The notes: generated by a model not told the origin, from the sequence alone. A stretch of 64,000 bases of DNA from Tetrastigma voinierianum (GCA_016808115.1 JAEQBH010000650.1:558001-622000); one strand, 5' to 3'. Shown: positions 33,996 through 45,499, counted from the first letter of the stretch. Numbers and translations: made by a program.

Positions 33996-34229
33996 CATTT
34001 ATTTTTGAAAAGTCTTTAATGAATCTCTATCAAATCCGGCATGCCTGAAGCTTCTTACTCCTTTTCTTGTGGTAGGTGGTCGCGAGTTTTGATAATGGAT
34101 ACCTTAGTTGGTCCACTTAGTCGTGTGAGAATTTTATGCCCCGAGAACAATACGCCACATCCTTGTAAAATGGCATTTTCGGTCAGTGCTAATTTGTTTA
34201 ATCAGCAGCATCTTTGAAGTCTTGTTTTC

Positions 34230-34871
34230 CGATTGTTTAAACATTGATCATTTGGATCCATACCGCGGTGAAGTCATCGAAAATTTCCATCACTTCTTCA
34301 ACGAATCGAGAACATAGACGCCGTACACCTACGGAATGTAGGCCGGGCATTGCATAGCGAATGGCATCCTTCGAGAGAAGCGAAGGTACCATAGGGGCAT
34401 GTGAATTAATGGTCTTATCTTGATCCTCGGTGCGATAGCAATCGATTATCGGAGTACCCATCGGAAAACAAAAGTGAGGGTGTCACGCTAGCTTTGTCGG
34501 CTTGTCGATCAATGAAGGCAAAGGGGAAATGATCTTTTACATTGCTTGAATTGGCTTCACATGTCGATACATACCCTCCTTCCCATCTGTCAACATTCTT
34601 GTTGGAATAATTCATTTTTCATTTAAGTCCACGAGTAAACCCCCACTTTCTTTGGAACCACATGAATTTGGGCTCGCCCCAATCTTGTACGAATAGCATA
34701 GATAAAACCCGACATTCGGCCCGATTTTGAGTACCTCCTTTTAAGACTACTTCCTTCATCACTGGATTCAGTCTTCTTTGGTGTTCTACGAGATGGTTTG
34801 AAGTCTCTTCTAGCACTTAATCTTATGCATGCAAATTGATAAGACATTACCCTTGACTCTTGATGGACCAA
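34230..34871 (-). pseudogene. Athila reverse transcriptase, degenerate
   Basis: Overlapping frames carry, in order, EHQRRLNPVMKEVVLK (about 34,790), a Pro-Lys-Lys-x-Gly remnant, VKDHFPFAFID (about 34,530), FSDGYSDN (normally F-L-D-G-Y-S-G-Y-N-Q), then EDQDKT (about 34,430), a remnant of the C-P-Y-G-T-F-A-x-R block, and EVMEIFDDF (about 34,270-34,300). The catalytic F-x-D-D-F lacks its middle residue and reads F-D-D-F. This is the best-conserved part of the element, but four frame changes are needed. Confidence 0.8.
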
Positions 34872-35269
34872 GCTAGCGATTCCTTATGCTTCCTTAATAT
34901 TTTCAGCGATCTTTGTTACGCCGGCATCATGATGCAGTTTGAAATGATGGCGGTTTCTTTGGTAATTCTAAGTAGCTTTATACTTTGTGGCTTGGCAACT
35001 CTTTCAAAACTAACCGCCACGCGGCGGTTTTGCGATGAATTTCCTCTTTTTTCGCTGACTTTTCCCCATTGTCATTTTTTGTTTGCTTGAGCTCGTCATA
35101 GTTTCTAAAGAATGAAAAGCTGTATGGAAATTCGAGTAGACATCTTCGGGTATGCGGGAATTCATCTCTTTTCATTGATAAAAGCTAGATATTACAATCA
35201 TTGTTAACATCGAGGGTTGGAGAGTATAGACAAAATCAGCTACATTGCAACTTTCCTTGTCTCTTAATA

Positions 35270-35690
35270 ATATTTTGCATGCTGATCAAAAAGTTCGCGG
35301 CCCGGCTTCTTCCTCGACCCTCGAGGTAAGAACTCGCTTTTTGCATGTCGATCAAAGGCGACTCCGGTGGCTAGGAATGGTCTTCCCGATAGCGAGGTAC
35401 TATGAATCTTCTTCCATGTCGAGAATGATGAAGTCCTCTTTGGGAAAACGAGCTTCCAGCGGTGACCGGTACATCTTCAATGACTCCTTCGGGTTTACCA
35501 TCGATCATCACGCCATTGAAGAGTAGGAGTTGTGGAATTAAGGCTCCCCCAGGCTTAGTTTCTTAGCGGCGAAAGAGGCATCAAATTGATCACCAGCTCT
35601 GAGTCATAGAGAGCTTCACGGAATTCGATTCCTCAATGATACAAGGAATCGTGAAGCTCCTAGTGCTCATCTTTATTGGTAGTTCTTTTT
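35270..35690 (-). pseudogene. Athila retropepsin, degenerate
   Basis: Minus strand reads LYDSELVINLMPLS (about 35,585-35,625), where the family has D-x-G-A-S-I-N-L-M-P-L-S, so the catalytic Gly-Ala is replaced by Glu-Leu. Later blocks are LSGRPFLATGVAFD (about 35,345-35,390, normally L-G-R-P-F-L-A-T), then the E-L/F-D end. The purine run near 35,546 is coding (the L-G-E loop), not a PPT. Frameshifts between blocks. Confidence 0.75.
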
Positions 35691-36790
35691 CCGATTCTTG
35701 CACTTGCTGCGAGTAGCGGTGAGATTCACTATTCCTTCCTCCTTATTTTCTTTTTCTTGTCGGTATGTCGTGAAATTTTGCATAGAGTGGCGTCGAGTTA
35801 CCATCGGTAAAAGGCATGCGATCTCCCGGCTTCTGGAAGGTTTGAACTTTACCATTTGCTCCTCCATCCTTGACTTCTGCAGTCTTTGTGGAAATGGGAC
35901 TGCAGGCTTTGATCCTTGGATGTTCTTCCTTTCTACTCCTTCTTTTTCTTTCTCCAGTACCTCTTCCCTTTCTGGGCTTGCTCCTTCTTTGTTGCTGTCA
36001 TCTTTTTCTTTCATCTTTTCTATTTCCTTCCCAGTTTCTCGGCTATACGACCGTGCGGTCTTTTAGTTTTCTTTGTGTCACTTAGGAAGGCATCTTTCCT
36101 CTGGCTTTGCAGGGTTAGGGCGGCGCTACTTGTGTCTCAGGGTTCTTCAAGGATGATGCACATTTGTGGTGGTACGAAAAATTTAGGAATTGTGCTTGTT
36201 TGCTTCGGTCTGAAACTTTGTTCATGGAGATTCAATGACTTTTTATTATCCCCAGTGAGCTGGCATCGCTCTTGAAAGATTGGGCCCTCCCTCACGACCA
36301 CACAGTATTCATTTATTAACTCATTTCCTTGATGTTGATCTTCTTCCCAGGTGTATTGTGTTGTTGTTTTATTGATGATACCTTGTTGAGGGTTACATCC
36401 TGCCTTGGGCATGAAGCCCTCACCATATGAGAAATTCTCATGGTTCCTTAGTCTTTGGGTGATAATGTCTTTGTGAGGTTAGGATTGGGTTTGAAATATA
36501 GTAGCTTCTCTGCTCACCTAAAGTATTTTACCTCCTCGGCATCATAGGCTGTTCTTCCATTGGCTTTTCTCGGCACTTCCTCATAACAACTCTTTTTCAA
36601 GCGCTCCGCCGTGGGCGGTGTGCAGCCTCTCTCTTGTTTGTCCATTCGATGCATAATAGCATCCAACTTTGCTTCATAGCATTCATCTTGCTCGAAGCTC
36701 CATGATCCCTTTTCCTCTCTTTGCTCCTTTTGAAGACTCGAAGGAGTTTTCATGTGCATTTTACCCGAGGTCCTCTATCGGACTTTAGCC
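35691..36790 (-). pseudogene. Athila gag C-terminal and linker region
   Basis: The frame 35,673-36,014 contains PAVPFPQRLQKSRMEEQMVKF, the conserved linker between gag and protease in Athila/Tat-group elements, after a long acidic and basic stretch. The frame 36,514-36,759 (YEAKLDAIMHRMDKQ) resembles the helical segment before it. No zinc knuckle was clearly seen. Confidence 0.65.
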
Positions 36791-37470
36791 TCCTCGGCAC
36801 TTTTACGCTTGAATGCTCCTGACATGAAACATCGATGATTCCCTTGGATGTATCATTCGGGCATGATACACGATGTCCATTGGGTCTTGAGATCAATTCC
36901 ATGCATAGGGCATCTTCACCGACAGCAGTTTGAATCTTTCGGGCACATATAGGCTCTCATCTTCCCTTTCTTGAAAAACAATGATTTCCACTCCTCCTTT
37001 TACATGGGGTGAGTGATGGGGGAAGAATATGCCCCAATAGGCCTCACCGGCTCCTCAGTATCAAACGAAACCATATGGTAAAGATTCATACCATGTGAGT
37101 AGCGTATCTCTTAGAGAAAATGGGAATAGATGCCAACTTGATAACCTACGGTCTCACCCCATTCGACAAGTTGTGTTTGCCATCTGAATCTCCCCCAGTG
37201 TTCATTTAGGATCTTCGAGTGGGATACTGACCCCGGTAAACCGGTGTTGTTGCACCATTGTAATTAGTGCTGGTTTTAGTTCAAAGTTGTTGGCATCGAT
37301 AGCAGGCTGTCTGATTGCTGAGTATTCATCCTGAATGATAGGCTTCTAAAATTCCTCCATGGTATCAGTGATTGGAGGTCTTCTGGCTGTTGTCCTGTGT
37401 CCCTCAGTTTGATCATGTCTTTCATCTGCCATGGTGGTATCTTCTGCTTTCCTTGTCTTTCTCAAGCTGC
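36791..37470 (-). pseudogene. Athila gag core, degenerate
   Basis: Minus strand, in shifting frames: RQPAIDANNFELKPALITMV (about 37,255-37,320), the signature start of Athila gag; LFPFSLRDTLLTWYESLP (about 37,080-37,135), matching L-x-P-F-S-L-x-D-x-A-x-x-W-L-x-x-L-P; and EREDESLYVPERFK (about 36,935-36,985). The stretch between the first two blocks is shortened. An upstream piece (37,400-37,440, MADERHDQTEGHRT) looks like the gag N-terminus. Confidence 0.8.
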
Positions 37471-37812
37471 GAAGCGTTTTCTCTAATTTAGAATCAGCTG
37501 GAATCAGATCGGTTTTACTTCACAATGCATCAAGGATTTTCTGAAATGAAACACACTCCCATTAATAGGATTAGTCAAAACAAATATATTCCAGTAATGG
37601 TTAGATTTGTAGGTTAGTGGTCAAAATGAACCGCGAAAAAACTATTTTTGTTCTTTTTCTTTAGCCGAATTAGTATTTTTCCTTTCTTTCATACGAATAT
37701 TGATCTATCAAATTCTTTCGATCCAAACATGTGCCATAAAACAGTGACTAATTTCTTTATATGCGAAACTATGTGTCAATTCACGACATTATTACCAAGG
37801 ATTATTAATTAA
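37471..37812 (-). other. Leader of the Athila element
   Basis: About 340 bp between gag and the 5' LTR. AT-rich. No primer site of the usual TGGCGCCGTTGCC type could be recognised next to the LTR end at 37,813, so it has decayed or the boundary is slightly off. Confidence 0.5.
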
Positions 37813-40647
37813 TCCCTCGACAAATGTATCATGATACTTGGTTGACTTAAAACAATATAAACCAAATACACCCTAAGTAATTTTATTTTCTAATTTTAGT
37901 TTGAGTAAATATCACGCAAGTGCAGTTAAGCTAGTAATGGCAAAATGGATATAAGTCCCGGATATCGATCCCATAGAGATCCTCGAGAATTCTAAATCAA
38001 CTACGACTACTAAGATCCATACTTTTATTTGAATTGCTAGATGACATTATGATTAAGCTTTTAAGCTATAAAATATGCAATTGTAAAGAACAAAAGAATA
38101 AGATCAATTAAATTAAAAATGGAAATTTAGAAGAAAAAGAAAAAAAAAAAATGAATGATTAAAGAAATAAATCGTGGATGTTTATCTTTTGGAAGAGCAT
38201 CGAGAAAGCGTATGGTGAAACATCGATTCTGTAGATAACTCACGATATAATTACGTGTGTATTTCAGGTTTCAAAGAGGCTGTCGAGGCGTTTCGGTGAT
38301 GCGAATTTGGATCTCAGCGCTCCGCAGTTCATTATATAATTTTTCTGATTCACTCGAAAGCGAGAATTAGATAACTACTTTTGATTGTAATTTCCTTATG
38401 CAGGTATTTTCTTTTCGCGATACTTCATACCCATTTTATATTTGTAAACCTTAGCCCCTTTGCAGTTATCGGTCAAGCAAGGATATACAACTTCCACGTT
38501 ACTCTTCGAATTAATTAAAATAGATCATCCTCTCCTTGATTAGATCTCAGCTAACACGGGATTGGTTTCACTATTCGAATTGAGGTGAACTCTCTGCTTG
38601 TTTAAATTGATAACTCATTCAACTCATGCAGAGCTCATTAGATCTATAATAGCAGGTTAATATACCCTTAAGAAAATGTTCAAAACTCTCAGGAATGCCT
38701 TCTACGTGTCACTTTCGAGGCCTCCTTGAAATCGGAAGCGAGTGAGACGAGTCTTAAAGCGGTATAGACAACGATATTGGTCGAATAAAATAAAAACCAT
38801 ATGCTTAGGAAGTAAGTCGAGCGAAAATCCTGGCTAGCACCTTATTTACTACGGGAAAGATTAGTCGACCATAACCTTTTCTCGATAGAATTTGGGTTCT
38901 AAGTGCCCGAATTACACACTACAGCTTTCCTCTGATCATGAGAACGACTGCAATTGGGAAACTGGAAAATTCGAATTCCAGAAATTTGTCTGGATCTCAA
39001 ATTATCCAGGTAGTAATTTGAATAGAATTGATTATTGCATTCAGCTTCTGCTCAAAAGTATAACATCCAATTCCAGAAAAGAAAACGAAAACTAGAACGA
39101 TAAATCTAATCTAATCTCTAACTATCGACGATGAAGAAAAAAGAAAAAGAAAAAGAAAAAGAAAATAAAAGAAAATGAAAATAGGCCTTCAATACCGGAC
39201 ATCTCTCGTGCGGTAATCCCTTGTATTTGCCTTTCTCTTCGGGTAGGCTGCGTATTTATAGGGTTTCTCGGTTGGGCCTAATCGTCACGATCTTTTGTGG
39301 ATTTCAAAGTTAGTTGGCCCATGTTGCTTTGTTCATGTCGCGACATTGATCTCTTGTCGCGACACCAGTGAAGTTGGCATTTGTTGCGGCGACTTATCAG
39401 CTAAATCCTGATTCCTTTGTTTCTACGAAGGTGTGCGACCAAGGAATCAATGTCGCGACATCAACTTAGTTCATTGCAGGTTTAAAAGGGTTGCTTCTCA
39501 TGTCGCGACATCAATCTCTTGTCGCGACGTCATTTTAGACACTGCTGCCTTCAATTGGTATTTCCTGATGTTGCGACATCGTCTTTTTACTTGCGAACAG
39601 CTCACGTTAACATGGCTTTCAAGCTGAATTTTCTTATGTCGCTGACAACGGTAACCTCTTGTCGTGACTTCATTTGATCAGCTAGCGTACTTAATCTTGC
39701 ATCGCGCTTGTATCTTTATTTGGTTTACACTCTTGATGTCGACATCAATCCTTTGTCACGGCGACATCTCGTATGTTTGCAACTTTCAACTAGTCGCTCA
39801 TGTTGTCAGCGACATCAATCTCTGTCGCGACGACTTAAGGAACTTCTGAAGCTTCCGCGATTGCTCTTGGTGTCGCGACATAAATCTCTTGTCGCGATAT
39901 CAGCTTATGGCTCTGCAGTTTTCACTTGGTGGTTCACGATGTGCGACAACAATCCCAATAGCGACATCGATTCATGCCCTTGAGGTTTCAATGGTGCAGC
40001 TCACGATGTCGCGACCGATCCTACATCGCGACAAACGAGTTACATCGGCTTCATCTCACGAGCTGTCGCAGCCACGGCGCTTCTCTTGTCGAGCCTGCAT
40101 CAAATTTCTTCGGGACCCCTACGTGTCGCGACAAGCAGTCTATTCGGTGGATAATCGCGACTTCTTCTCTTCAGCTATTGTTGTTGCGACGACTTCTTTG
40201 TCGTCCTTATTTATACAGTATCATTGTCGATGTCCGCGGCCGATCAGGATGTCGCGACATGAAGTCTTAACTGCTTCTTCATTTCTGGTTGCTTTACTGG
40301 AGTTTCTTTAACTCTTTCGGCCTGCCTTGTTTTTCAAGTAAGCTTAGTTCAGGCCCGGAGTTTTCTTCTTTTAACTGGATATGGCCGCAAATTCTTTGCT
40401 AAAACTGCGACATCGGGTTCCTTCATCTTTGTGCGCCTTTCTGTTGCGACTTGCTTGGCTTTATTATCTCGTGCGCTCATCCACCTTACGCTTCTTTTTT
40501 ACGCAAAAATTCTTCTTTTCTTGAATTCCACTGCCATTTACTTGATTTAGTTGAGTCGTTTCCATAGTGCACTTTATAAATGGAGTCTTGTTTCAATGAA
40601 AATCAAGCGAGAAAAAATGGACTAAAAATAGATGACTTTTGAGCTCG
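37813..40647 (-). mobile_element. 5' LTR of the Athila element
   Basis: Direct repeat of 24,584-27,432, 2,835 bp against 2,849 bp. On the minus strand the start at 40,647 reads CGAGCTCAAAAG in place of TGAGCTTAAAAG. The order of all recognisable blocks agrees, including the A/GA-rich stretch (39,130-39,180) and the palindrome array. Differences include many 1-5 base indels. The frames at 39,433-40,311 are produced by the stop-free palindrome repeats. Confidence 0.85.
39330..40265. repeat. Array of TGTCGCGACA palindromes in the 5' LTR
   Basis: Counterpart of 26,120-27,060. The first pair (39,336-39,345 and 39,355-39,364) again has 19 bp between centres. Exact copies remain near 39,450, 39,500 and 40,250 although the surrounding linkers have diverged from the other LTR. 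Confidence 0.9.
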
Positions 40648-42076
40648 TCGGTCGCGACGAGGAGTTAGCGACAAACTGCATCGCGTGAGGCGAGATTTTG
40701 TGGGACAAAGTTAGCAAAAAACTCTGTTCCAATAAAACCAGATTTTGTCGCGATAAAGCTTAAGACAAAACGCTAAGCCTTTTTTTTAAGCCCCAAAAAT
40801 TGCTATTTTGGACTGTTATCAAGCCTATTTCACCCTAAGACTATAAATATTCATTTTTTAGGTTTTTAGGGCAACGGGGAGCTGGGAGAACACCTCTCAT
40901 GTGATTTCTCTCTCTAAACTACCCATTTTTTAGTTTTGCTACACATTTTGATTTTTAATATATCATAGAGTAGTTTTAGAGCATATTTTTATTTATATTG
41001 AAGAGATTTTGGTGCTGTATAACAGAGATTCAGATTTCATTATTGCTCAGAGAAAGATTGAAACTAAAATCTGGATTTTTATCTCACTCCTTGTCTCTTG
41101 ATTTCTTTCTTCATTTTCTTACTTTTTGTTTGATTAGTGATGATTTGAATCCAGTAATGGAGCATTAAACACCCTCTAGGGTTGGGGATTAATTGTTGAA
41201 CATTCAGATTTTCAAATTCTCAGTTATTTTGTAGGTTTGAATACTGAATTTATATAATTGGTACTGTTCATATAAATAGTTGTTCGAAATGTTAGCAGCT
41301 AATACCTAGAAAAGAGTTGTATCTTTGCTCTAATTTTCAAGAGGCCCTCTCAGTGACACAGAGATGGGATTCTGAGGCAAAAGAGTAGTAGCAGGGTATG
41401 TTGGAGCTAATATTATGGAACTAATGAACTCTAAAAGATTACTTTAATAGATCACTAATTTACTCATGGTGTGAGGATATTAGAAAGATGATTATATTCT
41501 ACAAGTAGCTATTTAAACCCGTTTGTCCTGAAAATGAATATGGTGTGTTAATTAGTGAAATGTATAGTGTATGGAGAAATCAAAGCTGTACCACATTGCT
41601 CTTGGACAAATCCGACGTGACTCACAAATATTGCGCTTTGAAATGCAAAGCTTTGTTTTTGTAAATAATTATCCCCATCCCCCAATTATCTCTCTTCATA
41701 CATTTTAAATTAAGTAGTTGTTTGTATGGTAGATTTTAGGATTGATTTAAATCGGTTTTATTTCAATTAAATTGAATTTTATTCCACATCCTATTTGAGG
41801 TAAGCCCTAATAGTGAAGAGCCCACGTATAAAGGGGTGATCAATTCCAATTAGAGAACCTCGATCCTAAGTAATTATGATATCCCACCCCGGGACTTTTA
41901 GAGTCCACTTTATTACTATGGCCGAATTACACTTGTGGAAAGGGGTTGAGTGTTGATAATACTTGTCATTTTAGTTTTTGAGTACACTTACTTTTGTTTC
42001 AAATCGGTTTTTGAGTATTTACCACATTTACTCCCTTGGTCATATTTTCATATATACATCATTTGGTCTTACCAAG
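40648..42076 (+). mobile_element. Right part of the split Athila/Ogre-like LTR
   Basis: Continues the LTR begun at 23,815. It starts with GTCGCGAC / TTTGTCGCGATAAAG repeats (40,650-40,770), then a TATA-like CTATAAATATTC (about 40,841), a pyrimidine-rich CTCTCTCTAAACT (40,906) likely near the transcript start, and ends before the primer site at 42,077. Mostly AT-rich and non-coding. Confidence 0.5.
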
Positions 42077-42099
42077 TTTTTAGCGTTGTTGCTAGGGAC
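42077..42099 (+). other. Decayed Athila-type primer binding site
   Basis: TTTTTAGCGTTGTTGCTAGG resembles the Athila/Ogre junction TTTTTGGCGCCGTTGCCGG, with changes that are all G-to-A or C-to-T, as expected from methylated cytosine loss. It is followed by GACTTTAG, also typical. Confidence 0.7.
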
Positions 42100-42404
42100 T
42101 TTAGTTAGTCTTTGGTAGCCGTGTCAGAAAAATGGTCAACAAGCGGCATGATCAGGCCCTTCATCTATGATCTCCGTCCGATCTACGCAAGGCCCAACAA
42201 AGAGCTCCAAAAAGGTGATAGTGGCGTCGGTAGGCCTCCCATCAGCGGTGTCTAATGGGTTGACACAGGTGTCGTCTTCAAACACACAATATCCACAAGC
42301 GAAAAGCAGGTGCAGAGGCTTCTGGAAATCTCCACTCATCATTGTTCCACCTTTGTTTTCCCAGAAAGGAATTCATAAAGGGGACAAGCTAACATAAGAG
42401 AAAT
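42100..42404 (+). other. Leader or gag start of the outer element
   Basis: Follows the primer site. An ATG at 42,132 opens MVNKRHDQALHL then stops. No further Athila gag is readable before a change to Tat-like LTR sequence, so the outer element is truncated here. Confidence 0.35.
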
Positions 42405-43230
42405 TTGTTGGGAATCTTATAGATTTTGCTAAACTCCCCATCATATATATAGGGGTAAGTTCCTAAGGTGCATTAAATGCATAATCGGGAACACAACATT
42501 TCTTGGTAAATTGTGCCTCGGGACATATGCACATTACTCACCTTCAGTTTCCCACACAAAAGGGCTTGACAAACAAATATTTTTCCCACCTAGAAAAATG
42601 TGATAATCTAGACGGAAAAAGAGGGGCATTGTGAGTACCAAAGCAAGTTTTGGAGCCCCGAAAACCTTTATCGATAGGCCGGCGTCGCCTGCAAGCCAAT
42701 TTACTTGATTTAAGCCTCGATAGGGCTGAAACAACTTGTTACCTGAAGTATGCGGGGTTACTCGGACCAAATAACTGCGCCGTGAGATCCACTGAGGTCT
42801 CACTGGCCAGGAATGCCTGACAACACAGAGATTCATCCACGAATCTCTTAATTCATCACATCTCATAACAATAATCCTAAATGAGGGAGAATTGGTCTAA
42901 ATTAGGAAGTTCAAAACTGATCATTAAGTTGGCAATATTATCTCTCCAAAAACCAAGCATAATTGGTCTCTGATAAGGAAGAAGAGTTTCTACCACCAAA
43001 ATCACAAGATTATCTTTCTAAGAATCAAGGGGAAATTCAAATATAAAACAAAGACTCCCCACGAGGAAAAGGTATGCAATCCTAATCATCCTACTTTTTT
43101 TCCTTCTTCTCCATCCTTTTTCTAACTTAAGCATCGGAGAGGCGGCCAGCACACCACCGTCGGACCCTTTGTTTTTGCAGGTTTATACTAGACCGCTAAT
43201 GCCTCGGAGGTCAGACGAACCAAGTATCGA
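42405..43230 (+). mobile_element. Tat-type LTR fragment
   Basis: Contains a TATA-like CATATATATAGGGG (about 42,441) and, near its right end, ACTTAAGCATCGGAGAGGC followed by CCCTTTGTTTTTGCAGG (43,125-43,185), a combination I know from LTRs of Tat-type plant elements. It is cut at about 43,230 where the TRIM-like element begins. No primer site follows. Borders are approximate. Confidence 0.45.
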
Positions 43231-43954
43231 CAATTCTTATGAGAGGCAAATATTCCATTATGATATTTGTGGAATAAAATCAGGATCTCATATCGGGGAT
43301 ATTGAGAGTGATTTGGAAAATTGCAATAGGTAAAACTACCTTCTATAAACACAAATTGGAGATAAAATCATAATATTAAAAAAGATCATGAAGCACCAAA
43401 ATAAATAAGGGACTAGAATACATTTCAAAGTGTCCCCCGAACCACACCAAGGCTGAGTTGAAGAATCAAAGGTCAAGAATTTTCCATGGCATTGAGTGTT
43501 ATTCTTATGTACACATGAGTTTCTATGGGAAGAGAATTTGGGCATTTAGGTGTCTAGATGGTGTGTTTGGGGGAATGAGGGGATCTCATGATATGTTTCA
43601 CTATGAGAGAATTAAGTGAAAGAGGGCGTTGGACAAAGGGGGAGCCTTGTCTCATGTAAGACCAAAGTAACTTACTTGATATATAGTGGAATCTTTTGCA
43701 TCTAGGCACAACCCCGTGGTGGTAGGCTTGGCTGAATATCGTAACCAGTTTTTTGTGTCCTTGTATGTATGTTCCTTTATGTTCATATATCTCATGCAGT
43801 TAATTTTTCTAGTTTTAATAACTTGCAGGAACTCAATCTAGATAGTGTTGCACTACTTAATGCAACAATTGGTAGATCATAGTCAAAGTGATGCATCACT
43901 TGATGCAACAACTGTTGATCAATCACTATGAAAACAAACAACTTTTTCTTTTAA
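43231..43954 (+). mobile_element. 5' LTR of the TRIM-like element, left end missing
   Basis: Aligns with 44,570-45,280 (GAGGCAAATATTCCATTATG, ACCTTCTATAAACAC, GATGCATCACTTGATGCAA and more in the same order). The first roughly 265 bp of the LTR are absent; Tat-like LTR sequence stands there instead. It contains an inverted pair around GATCAATCACT / TTGATGCAAC-type words near its end. Confidence 0.75.
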
Positions 43955-43955
43955 T

Positions 43956-43967
43956 TGGTATCAGAGC
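43956..43967 (+). other. Primer binding site
   Basis: Perfect TGGTATCAGAGC one base after the LTR end, complementary to initiator tRNA-Met. Confidence 0.9.
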
Positions 43968-44285
43968 AAGTCACTCTAAGATACTGAGTGAGGTCCATGA
44001 GTTTCTTATATGTTTGTTGTTTGTGAAGAAGAGACAGAACACTCGAAGGAAGAGGATCAACAAAACCAAAGAGGAGATTGATGAGAAAATTAAGGGGGAG
44101 TAAATGAGGCTGCAATTAACGACTGATGACTCCAACAACTATGATGATGGTCCAATCCATGTTCCAATATATGCTCCAAAGGATGTCCCAACATATAGCT
44201 CAAAACTTGTTCTAACATCATTTGCTGATGGCTATGTGGTGAGTGCTCCTTACAAGAATTTTTTTTTTTTTTTTTGAAAAAGAAA

Positions 44286-44301
44286 TGCCAAAGGGGGAGA
44301 T
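44286..44301 (+). other. Polypurine tract
   Basis: GCCAAAGGGGGAGATT directly before the 3' LTR, a typical copia PPT. Confidence 0.85.
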
Positions 44302-45280
44302 TATTGGAGATATGTCTTGTCATAGTCTTAGGCAAAAAAATTCATCATGTGTTTCAACTTAAAAAACTAAATGTCACAAAGGATGGTGCAGCATTAGGTG
44401 CACCAAAACTGCATGTGGGACATACCATATTTGATTAAAACGAATTTTGAAGATAATATTGACCAAGTTCGAAGAAGCTACATCTAGCAATATATATGGA
44501 AGATTTAAAGAAGCAAAATGTGGAATTAAAATCTCGCATATTTGATCATATTGGATGAGATTCTTATAAGAGGCAAATATTCCATTATGATATTTATGGA
44601 ATAAAATCAAGATCTTATAGCTGGGATATTGAGACTGATTTGGAAAATTGTAGCAGGTAAAACAACCTTCTATAAACACGGATTGGAGATAAAATCAAAG
44701 TATTCAAAAAGATCATGAAGCACCAAAATAAGTAAGGGACTAGAATACGTTTCAAAGTGTCCCTCTGGACCACACCAGAGTTGAGTTGAAGATCAAAGGT
44801 CGAGGTGTTTCCATAGTTGTTGAGTGTTATTCTTATGTATACATGAGTTTCTATGGGAAGAGAATTTGGACATGTGGGTGTCTAAATAGCGTGTTTAGGG
44901 AAATGAGGGGATCTCATTCTATATTTCACTATAAGAGAATTAAGCAAAAGAGGGCGTTGGAGAAAGGGGAAATATTGTCTCATGTAAGACCAAAGTAACC
45001 TAACTGATATATAGGGAAATCCCTTGCTTCTGGGCACAACCCCGCGGATGTAGGCTTGGCTGAACCGCGTAACCAATTTCTTTTGTCACAATAAGTGTGT
45101 TCGTTAATGTTCACATATCTCATATAGTTATTTTTTCTAGTTTTTAATAACTTGCTGGAACTCAGTCTAGACATTGTTGCATTATTTGATGCAACAACTG
45201 GTAGATCACAATCAAAGTGATGCATCACTTGATGCAATGACTGTTAAATCACTATTAAAACAAACAATTTTTCTCTTTCA
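44302..45280 (+). mobile_element. 3' LTR of the TRIM-like element
   Basis: 979 bp. It begins TATTGGAGATATG (the expected TGTTGG start has one change) and ends TTTCTCTTTCA at 45,280. It is complete, unlike its 5' partner. The open frames at 44,374-44,679 and 44,786-45,237 lie inside it and are accidental. Confidence 0.75.
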
Positions 45281-45428
45281 AATATCTACTTGCATACCAT
45301 TCAATTGAGTATACAGAGCTCAATTAATTTCTAAGAAGAATTGAAGTACTCCAAAATGATTAAATGCAAAATGGTTGATAAATGGAGCTTTCCACAATGG
45401 CATACATGGCCAGCTTCTTGTTTGTTTT

Positions 45429-45478
45429 TGCTTTCTTTTTTTTGTTTTTTTGTTTTTTGTTTTTTTTTTTTTTTTGGG
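45429..45478. repeat. Poly-T / TTTTTG run
   Basis: About 50 bp consisting almost only of T with a few G and C. Read on the minus strand it could be the poly-A tail of a retroposed sequence, but no body was identified. Confidence 0.6.
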
Positions 45479-45499
45479 GAGTTTCAGATAAAGAATTTG

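Larger units (their letters stand above)
24584..40647 (-). mobile_element. Athila-type gypsy element, near full length, degenerate
   Basis: About 16.06 kb, minus strand. Two direct LTR copies (24,584-27,432 and 37,813-40,647) enclose an interior that reads from right to left: gag, protease, RT, RNase H, integrase, the GGGAGGCAACCC landmark, a palindrome array, a downstream ORF region with a plant-transposon-protein-like segment, and two polypurine tracts. Order, length and PPT are those of Athila/Tat-group elements. Every coding domain is broken. The LTRs differ by many substitutions and small indels, so the insertion is old. No target-site duplication is visible (AATAG left, TCGGT right). 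Confidence 0.85.
43231..45280 (+). mobile_element. TRIM-like copia-type element with minimal interior
   Basis: Two direct copies of an LTR (43,231-43,954, truncated; 44,302-45,280) enclose only about 350 bp. The interior has a primer site at 43,956 and a polypurine tract at 44,289, so it could have been mobilised in trans, but it has no room for gag-pol. A frame at 43,888-44,103 crosses the LTR edge and contains no known domain. The PPT and primer types point to a copia-lineage parent. Confidence 0.75.

Noticed and set aside
35540..35556. Third polypurine tract
   Set aside because: The purine run is the coding sequence of the protease L-G-E-type loop in the minus-strand Athila pol.
35698..36275. 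Plus-strand hydrophobic frames (up to 122 codons)
   Set aside because: They are the complement of a charged Glu/Lys-rich gag linker on the minus strand, which yields Leu/Phe/Ser-rich shadows.
39433..40311. Several long overlapping frames (up to 140 codons) as a protein gene
   Set aside because: The palindrome units lack stop codons in most frames, giving CRDI / MSRH / VATS repeats in three frames and on both strands. No ORF is conserved in the partner LTR.
24584..40647. Endogenous retrovirus with a functional envelope gene
   Set aside because: No signal peptide, transmembrane segment or open env-like frame could be read downstream of pol; only a basic fragment and a plant-transposon-protein-like piece.
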